DNA from: a virus
IMG/VR virus record: IMGVR_UViG_3300048032_000096
Coordinates: 1 to 35,606 of that record
Direction: 5' to 3' (one strand)
Length of the DNA stretch: 35,606 nucleotides
Position 1 is the stretch's first letter. Each line of letters opens with the position of its first letter. This document shows positions 23,746 through 30,410 of the stretch, piece after piece. The translations under genes and the position numbers were made by a program. The notes beneath the pieces were generated by a model. That model was not told the origin of the DNA. It saw only the letters and a list, made by a program, of their open reading frames with translations, and did not search any database.

Positions 23746-25322
23746 TAGATTTGTGGTGGTTGTTGTTCTTGTTGTTGCATAGCTTGCATTTCAGCTTGCT
23801 CACGCTTTTGTTCAACAGCTGCCATCTGTGGTGCTTGTTGTTGTGCAGCCATAGCCTGCTGTTGTTGCATTGCTTCCTGTTGTTCACCTTGTATCTCTTC
23901 CATACTCTTCACAAGGTTGAGTACGTCGATACCAGATGCTGCTGCCAAACGTTTGACAACTTCTTCTGGATTAATAAACTGTTGAATAGCTTCTGGACCC
24001 ATTGTCTGAGCAATAACTTGTAGGAATTGACCAAGACTTTCACGATCCTGACCACGACCAAGTGCATTGATACCAGCAACAATAGTTGGTTTAACAATAC
24101 CACCTTTAGGTAAGCGTGGGATCTCTCCAGTTTTCTGTGCAACGTTTAGTTTACGATTTAGATATGGTACTAAGAACTCAACAGTAAGCAAACTAAATAG
24201 TCCACCAAGTTGTTGCTCTAGTTCCATCTGTGTCATCCTTACTTCTTCTGCTGTAGTCCTTTCAGACTGACGAACATTAAGAATAAGGAATGCTTCACTA
24301 AGACGTTGTGATAATGTACCTACCATTTGATAGGCAGTCTGGAAGTCAGCTGTCTTTCCAACCTGTACTACACCAATGTCATCAGGTCTTCCCTGGATGA
24401 TAGCACCGTTACCTGCCTTAGCAAGTGTCGATGGTTTGGTGGAGGAGCTTGGACTGACAGTGAATACAATCTTAGCAGCTGCTGCGCTGCCTTCAACCAG
24501 TGCTTGTGACAGAGCTTCAAGTGACTTTAGATCACCAAGGAACTCTTCTACCCTACCACGTCCGTAGACTTCGCCGTCTACGTGGTTAAAGCGTAGCACA
24601 AGCCAGGGGTTAGAGTCAAGAGGAGATTTACTCATTGACTTAGGAAGGATCTGATCGTCTACTTCCTGATGCCACATCCAACGATTGTTATCTAAAACAA
24701 CGTGTGTATAGATGTCACATTCATCATCGTGACGTGTTGTATTGTCAGATGAATCATTGGGTTGTGGTTCTTTGTAATCTGGATTAAATTTTTTCAGTAA
24801 TTTTTTCGAGATTGTTTCCTTTGTTACAATTTCAATAACATTACCGTTACCATCTCTGTCTACTACATATCGGTTTAAAGGATAGAGCTTAAGTCCATCC
24901 TTACCCATAAAGACAAGAGCATTACCAGCTACTACAAGATGCTTTAGTGCTTGGTGAACGACAACACGATCACTGGAAGCCGCAATGGATTCCATGATAG
25001 TACGTTCGATCTTAGCAAACGACAAGTCTAGTTCAGATCTAATCTCTGGTCCTAGTTCTTCAGGTAAGTTAACATCATTAACCTGTAGCTTAAAGAAGCT
25101 AGTTTGTGGAGGTAACAATGCAAGCATTAGTTTACTTGCAAGAGTCACCACACCTTTAGCTCCCTGTGATTGCCACGGGGTTGTAAGTTTAACTGAACCT
25201 TTAGTATAAACCTCATCATCACGGATGAGATAAGGAAGAGTTAGATCTGCTGCTTGTCTAGCAGTGTTTAGAAACTGTGAACGGTCTGAAGACAATCTGT
25301 CATAACGTGTTTTAGCTGTCAT
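23745..25322 (-). CDS. Portal / head-tail connector (T7 gp8-like)
   Basis: The 525-residue protein opens with RYDRLSSDRSQFLNTARQAA and TLPYLI, then TPWQSQGAKGVVTLASKLML and ALLPPQTSFFKLQ, all close to T7 gp8. Further matches are LKHLVVAGNALVFM, YGRGRVEEFLGDLKSLEALS and the TAEEVRMTQMELEQQLGGLF motif. The last 60 residues are Gln/Ala/Met-rich low complexity. As a dodecamer it forms the DNA entry and exit vertex and binds the adaptor gp11-like protein. It is preceded by the two genes that share a C-terminal module. Confidence 0.95.
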   Translation of the reverse strand: MTAKTRYDRLSSDRSQFLNTARQAADLTLPYLIRDDEVYTKGSVKLTTPWQSQGAKGVVTLASKLMLALLPPQTSFFKLQVNDVNLPEELGPEIRSELDLSFAKIERTIMESIAASSDRVVVHQALKHLVVAGNALVFMGKDGLKLYPLNRYVVDRDGNGNVIEIVTKETISKKLLKKFNPDYKEPQPNDSSDNTTRHDDECDIYTHVVLDNNRWMWHQEVDDQILPKSMSKSPLDSNPWLVLRFNHVDGEVYGRGRVEEFLGDLKSLEALSQALVEGSAAAAKIVFTVSPSSSTKPSTLAKAGNGAIIQGRPDDIGVVQVGKTADFQTAYQMVGTLSQRLSEAFLILNVRQSERTTAEEVRMTQMELEQQLGGLFSLLTVEFLVPYLNRKLNVAQKTGEIPRLPKGGIVKPTIVAGINALGRGQDRESLGQFLQVIAQTMGPEAIQQFINPEEVVKRLAAASGIDVLNLVKSMEEIQGEQQEAMQQQQAMAAQQQAPQMAAVEQKREQAEMQAMQQQEQQPPQI

Positions 25323-25328
25323 TATAAT

Positions 25329-25832
25329 TTAGATGTTTAACGTTCGACCTTTATTTTGAACAGTATTAGGTGCTGTAAATCCTATTGCACTGAATGGTGT
25401 AGCAGCTCCTGCTCCTCTACGACGGAAACCAAACGAACCAGGTAGTCTTGATTGAGATGCAGAGTTAAGTTTTAAATCAGCTGTCTGAGTACCACGTGTT
25501 TGGTTGCCCAATGTAGTACGTTGTGCTGTATCAAATCCTTCCTGCATTATTTTTAATCTTTCTTTAAAATCAGACGCTTGCTGTTCAGATTGTATTTTCA
25601 ACTTCTCCAGCATGTCCTGGTAATATTTATCTTGTTCTCCAAATTGAGAGCTAGGATTTTGAGAATAATATCCTTCAATCTGTCTAAGATCATTTGCACT
25701 ATCAAGAGATTGAATACCAGCAGATCTGGCTCCTTCTACTGCACGGTTGATTTGATTAAGATCATTCTGGCTATCAATATTTTGAATGCCAAGTAAACTA
25801 GCAACACGTCTTTGTTCTGCTGTAACGTTCAT
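25329..25832 (-). CDS. Virion-associated candidate sharing a C-terminal module with next gene (167 aa)
   Basis: A strong GGAGG site lies about 8 bases before the ATG. The N-terminal 65 residues look helical with two copies of an IQ/LDSxNDLxQI motif (IQNIDSQNDLNQI and IQSLDSANDLRQI). A coiled-coil stretch follows. The C-terminal third contains AQRTTLGNQTRGTQTADLKL, then GSFGFRRR, and ends GRTLNI. The same arrangement ends the upstream protein (25850-26632). Position before the portal and the terminal Leu-Asn-Ile recall T7 gp7.3, a small ejected virion protein that ends in GINI. The gp7.3/gp6.7-type role is inferred from place and tail only. Confidence 0.6.
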   Translation of the reverse strand: MNVTAEQRRVASLLGIQNIDSQNDLNQINRAVEGARSAGIQSLDSANDLRQIEGYYSQNPSSQFGEQDKYYQDMLEKLKIQSEQQASDFKERLKIMQEGFDTAQRTTLGNQTRGTQTADLKLNSASQSRLPGSFGFRRRGAGAATPFSAIGFTAPNTVQNKGRTLNI

Positions 25833-25849
25833 TTAATTTGCCTCCATAT

Positions 25850-26632
25850 TTAAACGTTCAACATTGAACCAGCAGAAATACCACCCATCAAAGCTTGACG
25901 ACGACGACGCCTAAATCCGTATGTACCACCTCGTTTCATACCTGGATCGGAACCTAATTTGAACTCAGCTTGTTGACCAGCACGGGCTTCATTACCAATC
26001 GTAGTACGTTGAGCTAGTTCAAACTGTCTCCTTTGTTCGTCAGCTTGACGACGGTATTCTTCAGCAGCGGCAACTTGTTCAGCACGCATTGACTCAAGTT
26101 CACTTTGATATGATGCAAACCGTTCATCCATCATCTTTCGATAATCAGGCATTTCAAACCTTGGTGCTTCATAAGATTGTTGAGCTATCTGTTCAGCCAT
26201 CTGTTGTGCAGGTCCAGGTGCTGCTGCTCTTGGTGCAGGTGCCGGTGCAGGTGCAGGTGCTGAGGCTGCTCTAGGTGCAGGTCTAGGACGCGACCTAGGT
26301 TTTGGTCTTGGTTTTGGTCTTGACAAACGCTGGCGATCAGATGCTGCTGCGCCACGACTAATTAGAAGTGGTTCATATGTAGGTCTCCGACCAGAAAATC
26401 CGCGATCGTTTCTGTGATCTTTGAATTTATCATAATCCTTAGCTGATCTACGGTAATCCCTAATGTTTCTGTTGCGAATCGATCGGAGACTGATACCTCT
26501 TTTAGCAGCTTTGCGTCCTTCTTTCTTAGAGATCTTACCATCTCTAATAATCTTCCGCATAAACTTTTTCTTTTTTGCCCTTGCCCTACGTTCCTTTCTT
26601 TTAGCCCTTCTTTTATTTCTTTTTCTAGCCAT
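25850..26632 (-). CDS. Basic, Pro/Ala-rich virion candidate with shared C-terminal module (260 aa)
   Basis: The start at 26632 is favoured by GGAGG 8 bases upstream and by a TAATG junction with the 60-residue gene. Residues 1-40 are extremely basic (MARKRNKRRAKRKERRARAK). Residues about 105-145 are Arg/Pro then Pro/Ala repeats. Residues about 155-205 form a charged coiled coil. The end carries AQRTTIGNEARAGQQAEFKL, YGFRRRRR and a final SMLNV, matching the module in the downstream gene. A highly basic N-terminus suggests contact with DNA. It may be a core or ejection protein of the gp6.7/gp7.3 kind; this is inference. Confidence 0.6.
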   Translation of the reverse strand: MARKRNKRRAKRKERRARAKKKKFMRKIIRDGKISKKEGRKAAKRGISLRSIRNRNIRDYRRSAKDYDKFKDHRNDRGFSGRRPTYEPLLISRGAAASDRQRLSRPKPRPKPRSRPRPAPRAASAPAPAPAPAPRAAAPGPAQQMAEQIAQQSYEAPRFEMPDYRKMMDERFASYQSELESMRAEQVAAAEEYRRQADEQRRQFELAQRTTIGNEARAGQQAEFKLGSDPGMKRGGTYGFRRRRRQALMGGISAGSMLNV

Positions 26633-26814
26633 TAGTTTTCCTCCATGTAGCGGATGACCCATTCAACAACACTGCGTTGACCGGCTTGGTACATAATCTT
26701 TTCCATTGTATCTTCAGGTGTTGGATTAATGGGTGGAAAGATTTCTTCTAATTGATTTGTTAAACCACGGGCTTGCATACCCACGGTCTCAAGCATACTG
26801 GGGGAGATTGACAT
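26632..26814 (-). CDS. Small hypothetical protein (60 aa)
   Basis: This short acidic protein overlaps the end of the RNR beta gene by 26 bases and ends in a TAATG junction with the basic gene. It reads MSISPSMLETVGMQARGLTN, then a Pro-rich turn (FPPINPTPED) and a helix with MYQAGQRSVVEWVIRYMEEN. I recall similar short proteins at this place in other marine podoviruses. A second in-frame ATG five codons in (26799) is an alternative start. It bridges the nucleotide genes and the head genes. Function unknown. Confidence 0.6.
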   Translation of the reverse strand: MSISPSMLETVGMQARGLTNQLEEIFPPINPTPEDTMEKIMYQAGQRSVVEWVIRYMEEN

Positions 26815-27505
26815 TACTATGCTCGAAGAAAGACGGCATTCTAGCAGATTTGGTGAAGGAAAGTTCAGGAGCCTTGCCCTGATACATTAAGTTATCACTA
26901 GATTGCAGCCAAAATTTTTTATCCAAATTCTTATAGGTAGTATTTATACCTAGTGGTTGCATAACCCAGTTAATAGTTGCTTTACGCAGTTTATCAAGAC
27001 TTGGTGAAATATCTAGACCAAGTTCTTTACACACAATACTATTAGCCGCGACATGAATCTGTTCGTCTCGTGACACATCGGCACTTACTGTTCGCATTCC
27101 AGCGTCACCATTAGCGCGGAAGAATGGTAGAAGAACGAAGAAAATGCTACGCTCGGCCACCATTGCTTTCGTAATCGTGTGATCAGGATGCGAGATCCAT
27201 GCATCGCGTAACCGTAACGCTTCGGCTTCAGCTTTTTCATCCACCCCGTAAGCATTGGCGATGTAACCAAGAGCCACGTCGTGGTTTTCCTCGTCTTTGA
27301 CATTTGATAGGAGTAACTCCCGTGCCATGTCTGGAACTTCATTGGCAAGTGCATCAGTGATAAAATCTCCCACAGGTAGTTCCATGTGTCTTAAGGCAAG
27401 TGCACGGTGGATTGTCTCCTCCGCACCTTCCTTGCATGTACCAGCAGTTGTCTGTACTGGTGTCCATTTGCGCTTCCGCGCCATTAGTTTTTCGTAAGGG
27501 TTCAT
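26789..27505 (-). CDS. nrdB: Ribonucleotide reductase class I beta subunit
   Basis: The start at 27505 forms an ATGA overlap with the alpha-subunit stop, giving 238 residues; a TTG nine bases upstream is less likely. Metal-ligand pattern of a ferritin-like beta subunit is visible: Glu42 as probable first ligand, Glu72-x-x-His75 (DEENHD), Glu118 (VAERSIFFVLL) and Glu148-x-x-His151 (DEQIH). The position seven residues after Glu72, where E. coli NrdB has its radical Tyr122, is Leu79, so the usual tyrosyl radical cannot form there. It is far shorter than E. coli NrdB (about 375). It makes the radical cofactor for the alpha subunit and so supports dNTP supply. Reannotation of cyanopodovirus RNR as class I with an unusual beta subunit has been published, as I recall. 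Confidence 0.85.
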   Translation of the reverse strand: MNPYEKLMARKRKWTPVQTTAGTCKEGAEETIHRALALRHMELPVGDFITDALANEVPDMARELLLSNVKDEENHDVALGYIANAYGVDEKAEAEALRLRDAWISHPDHTITKAMVAERSIFFVLLPFFRANGDAGMRTVSADVSRDEQIHVAANSIVCKELGLDISPSLDKLRKATINWVMQPLGINTTYKNLDKKFWLQSSDNLMYQGKAPELSFTKSARMPSFFEHSNVNLPQYA

Positions 27506-28869
27506 TCTTGACAATCACATTGAGGTTCATTTAGTAAATCGTTCAGGTAATCATCAACATCAACATCAGCTAGAGCAGCATACGCATCGGTCTTATCCTG
27601 AACATCGCCCATTACTTGCAATGAATAATAAAGCGAGGTTTGTGGAGACCTTAGCCACTCTTCAATGAATGATTCATCCATGATAGCCAAATCTGACCAC
27701 CAGTTATATGAATATCCATGGAGAAGTCCACTGGTTTGGTAGAGAGACATGATGCCATCGGCAACACGTTTATAATTCTCCCATCCTACTTCACTGGCGA
27801 TTTCTACGTCACCATATGAGTATGTTTGCACTCCAAAAGTGCCTGAGTCTCGGTCTACAGTACGACCAATAGGTGGTGCAATTTCTGGGGTACAAGTAAA
27901 GCCATCAGCATCCTGTGAGCGATAGCTACAAGACGCTGTAGGAGCGATAGCAAACGCTCTGACCATATTGTACTCATGTGCAATAAGAGAGGCATCACGG
28001 ATTCCTGCAGCAAGTTGTTGTACAAGAGAGAATGCAGCAGTAGCTTCTACTTTGTTACTGTTGTACTGCTCTAATGCACGACCAAACTGCTCATAGCTTA
28101 CGCCATATCGTCGCAGCAGATTGGCAAGACCAAGTACACCGAGACCAACCTGACGATCTGTCTCTGATGGTAGGTACTCACCGCTATCTCCTATACCTGT
28201 TTTACCATGCAGTTCACATAGTTCTTTCATACCTTCTGCAAATGCAGTAGGGATTTGATCGAAACTACATGCACCCAGGTTCACGTGTTGTAAAAGACAA
28301 GTACCACGACTAGGTAAATATACTTCCAAGCACACATTACCTCGGATACGTTGTGTCCCTTGGTACTTTACTTTGTTTAGCCAAATGTCACCAGCCTTGA
28401 TACCTTGGATTAGCAAGTCTCGTAGCTCTTGTGACATATCATCCCACCATTCTTGTGTGATGTTAACGCAACGTTTGACCCAAGGTAGTACATCACGTGG
28501 TGTTGTGATGAACTCTTTTAGGTCAGCATGTTGAGCGTCAATATGTAAAACTATTGCTCCGTTTTTATATTTTCCGCCCCTTCTGAGAGTTTCGTTAAGA
28601 GCCGAATAGATTCGTCCAAATGATACAGGACCACTCGCAACGACGCCAGAGTCTCTCTCGAAGCCTCGTGGGTCAAGTTCTGATAAGTGGATTGCAACGC
28701 CAGCGCCATTGCGGAGAGCGTGACTAGCGAACTTCCAGGATGCTTCGATGCCATTGGGACCTTCCATTTGATTTGATACGTTCATAACCGTGCACGACAC
28801 GGGGAGACGGCCATCTGGATCATCGATCCACGATTGAACACGACCAGTTCTAGAAATTAATTCGCTCAT
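27502..28869 (-). CDS. nrdA: Ribonucleotide reductase alpha subunit, compact
   Basis: This 455-residue protein lacks the N-terminal 200 residues of E. coli NrdA, including any ATP cone. Active-site elements are present: Cys26 (LPVSCTVMN), the Asn178-x-Cys180-x-Glu182 motif (GNVCLEV), Cys191 (GTCLLQHVNLG), a Tyr414-Tyr415 pair (TSLYYSLQV) for radical transfer, and C-terminal Cys451 and Cys453 (CDCQE). The Tyr pair and the adjacent beta gene mark class I. The 11-residue step from Cys180 to Cys191 is like class II enzymes and explains how such proteins were once called class II. The reaction is reduction of ribonucleotides to deoxyribonucleotides for phage DNA. It is coupled to the MazG gene and to nrdB by ATGA overlaps. 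Confidence 0.9.
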   Translation of the reverse strand: MSELISRTGRVQSWIDDPDGRLPVSCTVMNVSNQMEGPNGIEASWKFASHALRNGAGVAIHLSELDPRGFERDSGVVASGPVSFGRIYSALNETLRRGGKYKNGAIVLHIDAQHADLKEFITTPRDVLPWVKRCVNITQEWWDDMSQELRDLLIQGIKAGDIWLNKVKYQGTQRIRGNVCLEVYLPSRGTCLLQHVNLGACSFDQIPTAFAEGMKELCELHGKTGIGDSGEYLPSETDRQVGLGVLGLANLLRRYGVSYEQFGRALEQYNSNKVEATAAFSLVQQLAAGIRDASLIAHEYNMVRAFAIAPTASCSYRSQDADGFTCTPEIAPPIGRTVDRDSGTFGVQTYSYGDVEIASEVGWENYKRVADGIMSLYQTSGLLHGYSYNWWSDLAIMDESFIEEWLRSPQTSLYYSLQVMGDVQDKTDAYAALADVDVDDYLNDLLNEPQCDCQE

Positions 28870-29246
28870 TTTACAAGATCATCGAGATTAGGTGGTTTAT
28901 AGTTTGGTCCTTTTAACACCTTACCGTCGGACCGTCGGATAGGTTTATTATCTAATCCAAGTTTAGATAGGTTTGATTTATGAACACGGTCTAGTGCTTC
29001 TTCTAGATCCCATTCCATGTTTTCTGCATATTGAAAGCAGACATAAACAAGATCAGCTAGTTCCTTAAGTTCATCTACATAACCTTCTTCGGTTGCTGCA
29101 TACATGAACTCTTTGAACTCTTCAACGATCAAATCCCGTTGCATAGTCCGGCTCCCCGTAGAGTTCGGGATCCCATATGCTGTCCGAAACTGAATTGCTT
29201 GATCCGAAAGTGATTGTTTTTGTAGATGTTGTGTTGTCAAGTTCAT
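28866..29246 (-). CDS. mazG: MazG-like nucleoside triphosphate pyrophosphohydrolase
   Basis: With the start at 29246 the protein has 126 residues: a short N-terminal helix (SDQAIQFRTAYGIPNST) and then the all-alpha NTP pyrophosphohydrolase signature, LIVEEFKEFMYAATEEGYVD followed by ELKELADLVYVCFQYA. The EExxE and ExxD acidic residues that hold magnesium are present. A C-terminal stretch with SNLSKLGLDNKPI is typical of phage members. It would hydrolyse NTPs or dNTPs, or perhaps affect alarmone levels, as suggested for cyanophage MazG. The frame is open to 29333, but that part is inside the DUF3310 gene. Even the chosen start overlaps that gene by 125 bases, and the ribosome site is weak. Confidence 0.8.
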   Translation of the reverse strand: MNLTTQHLQKQSLSDQAIQFRTAYGIPNSTGSRTMQRDLIVEEFKEFMYAATEEGYVDELKELADLVYVCFQYAENMEWDLEEALDRVHKSNLSKLGLDNKPIRRSDGKVLKGPNYKPPNLDDLVK

Positions 29247-29418
29247 TCTCAAGATAGTGGATAGCCTTTTTAAGGTCAGACGCTTTCGTGTTAGCATCTT
29301 TGTAACCGGCTCGGCAAGTATATTTAATAACATTACCTAGGTGGTAGTTGAGGTTTTGATCTCGGATAAAATCCCAGACTTCTATTGTTCCTCTAGTGTA
29401 GTGTGCGGGAGATTCCAT
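29122..29418 (-). CDS. DUF3310 protein (T7 gp1.7 C-terminal-like)
   Basis: Residues 1-60 match the DUF3310 pattern: ESPAHYTRGTIEVWDFIRDQ, then LNYHLGNVIKYTCRAGYKDA and DLKKAIHYLENEL. T7 gp1.7, a nucleotide kinase, has a related C-terminal region, but the catalytic meaning of DUF3310 alone is not settled. Residues 61-98 form a polar tail with SNSVSDSIWDPELYGEPDYA whose DNA also encodes the start of MazG in another frame. The gene overlaps the NblA-like gene by 37 bases. Context points to nucleotide metabolism. Confidence 0.75.
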   Translation of the reverse strand: MESPAHYTRGTIEVWDFIRDQNLNYHLGNVIKYTCRAGYKDANTKASDLKKAIHYLENELDNTTSTKTITFGSSNSVSDSIWDPELYGEPDYATGFDR

Positions 29419-29624
29419 TGGGCGAGTAGTTGTCCTACGTTGTTAGTAAGAATAAAGTTAGTTTTTTGTAGTTGCAAAAACAACTCTATCATCTGATCAG
29501 GAGGACACCGCTTTAACAGCTCCTCCATTCTTTTCAGTTTAAACTCTTGTTCTAGAGTTATGTCAGTCACTGGCATTGGTGGGAGTCCATAAGATGGGTC
29601 TGTTCTCTTTGAAGTCATAATCAT
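29382..29624 (-). CDS. nblA: NblA-like phycobilisome degradation adaptor candidate
   Basis: The open frame gives 80 residues; the third Met (29618) and the Met at 29576 are alternative starts, the last giving 64 residues, close to the usual NblA length. The core reads DITLEQEFKLKRMEELLKRC, then PPDQMIELFLQLQKTNFIL and NNVGQLLAQW. NblA proteins have LTLEQxFxLRxxE, an amphipathic helix with xxxQxxxLLxxLxxQ, and a second helix with a hydrophobic end; the match is clear in the first helix and fair in the second. NblA delivers phycobilisomes to the Clp protease. Homologues are known in freshwater cyanophages and have been reported in marine ones. It follows the exonuclease gene, overlapping it by 62 bases (14 with the short start). 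An unrelated two-helix protein cannot be excluded. Confidence 0.55.
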   Translation of the reverse strand: MIMTSKRTDPSYGLPPMPVTDITLEQEFKLKRMEELLKRCPPDQMIELFLQLQKTNFILTNNVGQLLAQWNLPHTTLEEQ

Positions 29625-30291
29625 CAGCAGTTAGTATCTTAGCTAATCGTGCATTGAGTAGTGCTTCGTCACTTGTAAGACCTTTAGACTCAAAAGCTTT
29701 AACAACGCTATCCCAAGTGTAGCCATGTTCAGAAAAAAATTTTACGCTAGTTTTTACGCCGAATCCTGGAGCGCCTGAGTAACCATCTGTGCTGTCACCA
29801 GCAAGAGTTTGGATAAGAAACCATTCCCAACCAGATTGTTTGTCTATTGTAAAGGTTTCATCTAGATTGTACAGAGTACCAGGTATTTGTTTCATGTCCT
29901 TGTCAGGGGACACAATTACACATTCATCATTTGATGTGGCATGAATACCCATGGCATCATCTGCCTCTAGTTGTGGCATCCTGATAACACGATAGTGATC
30001 ATGTAATTTGTAGATTACTCGTCTGTATCCACAAGGTTTCTTACGATTTCTGTGACCTTTGTAAGATTTTTCAACCGACTTACGAAAATTAACAGCATCA
30101 CTAAAGAACAGAATAACATCTGGATCGAAGAAAGCTGATTTAATTTTATTGAGTTCTCTAGTAACATTAGCATATGCTTCACTAAATCTACTGCCGACCA
30201 TGATTACATCATCACCCCAATCAATGTCATACTCAGCTGATGCACATGCTTTGTAGACAATGTAATCAGCATCGATCAGTAGAGTAGTCAT
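29563..30291 (-). CDS. 5'-3' exonuclease (T7 gp6-like, FEN family)
   Basis: The 242-residue protein starts MTTLLIDADYIVYKACASAE, with the first metal-binding Asp in LIDADY. Later acidic motifs are LFFSDAVNFRK, RMPQLEADDAMG, VIVSPDKDMKQ and LAGDSTDGYSGAPGFGVKTS, the last being the helix-hairpin-helix region with two Asp. These are the FEN/5'-nuclease motifs in order. In T7, gp6 removes RNA primers and degrades host DNA to recycle nucleotides. The start lies in an ATGA overlap with the 40-residue gene. Confidence 0.92.
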   Translation of the reverse strand: MTTLLIDADYIVYKACASAEYDIDWGDDVIMVGSRFSEAYANVTRELNKIKSAFFDPDVILFFSDAVNFRKSVEKSYKGHRNRKKPCGYRRVIYKLHDHYRVIRMPQLEADDAMGIHATSNDECVIVSPDKDMKQIPGTLYNLDETFTIDKQSGWEWFLIQTLAGDSTDGYSGAPGFGVKTSVKFFSEHGYTWDSVVKAFESKGLTSDEALLNARLAKILTADDYDFKENRPILWTPTNASD

Positions 30292-30410
30292 TTACCTTGA
30301 CCCCTACTCATCTTGCGATCACCTTTAGGTCTTGATAGTTTACCTTGACCTTGGGTTGTTTTTTTCTTAGTAGATTTAATCTCCTGTGCGTTCTTCTTTG
30401 AATAAAGCAT
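30288..30410 (-). CDS. Small basic protein between polymerase and exonuclease (40 aa)
   Basis: The frame starts in a TAATG overlap with the polymerase stop and ends in an ATGA overlap with the exonuclease start, filling the gap exactly. It encodes MLYSKKNAQEIKSTKKKTTQ, then GQGKLSRPKGDRK and a second GQGK at the end. It is rich in Lys and Gly with no hydrophobic segment. Position among replication genes and charge suggest nucleic-acid contact, but no family is recognised. Confidence 0.65.
   Translation of the reverse strand: MLYSKKNAQEIKSTKKKTTQGQGKLSRPKGDRKMSRGQGK

Noticed and set aside
29247-29333. Longer N-terminus for the MazG-like protein from 29333
   Set aside because: The extra 29 residues (LLNILAEPVTKMLTRKRL...) lie fully inside DUF3310 coding sequence and do not resemble MazG N-termini.
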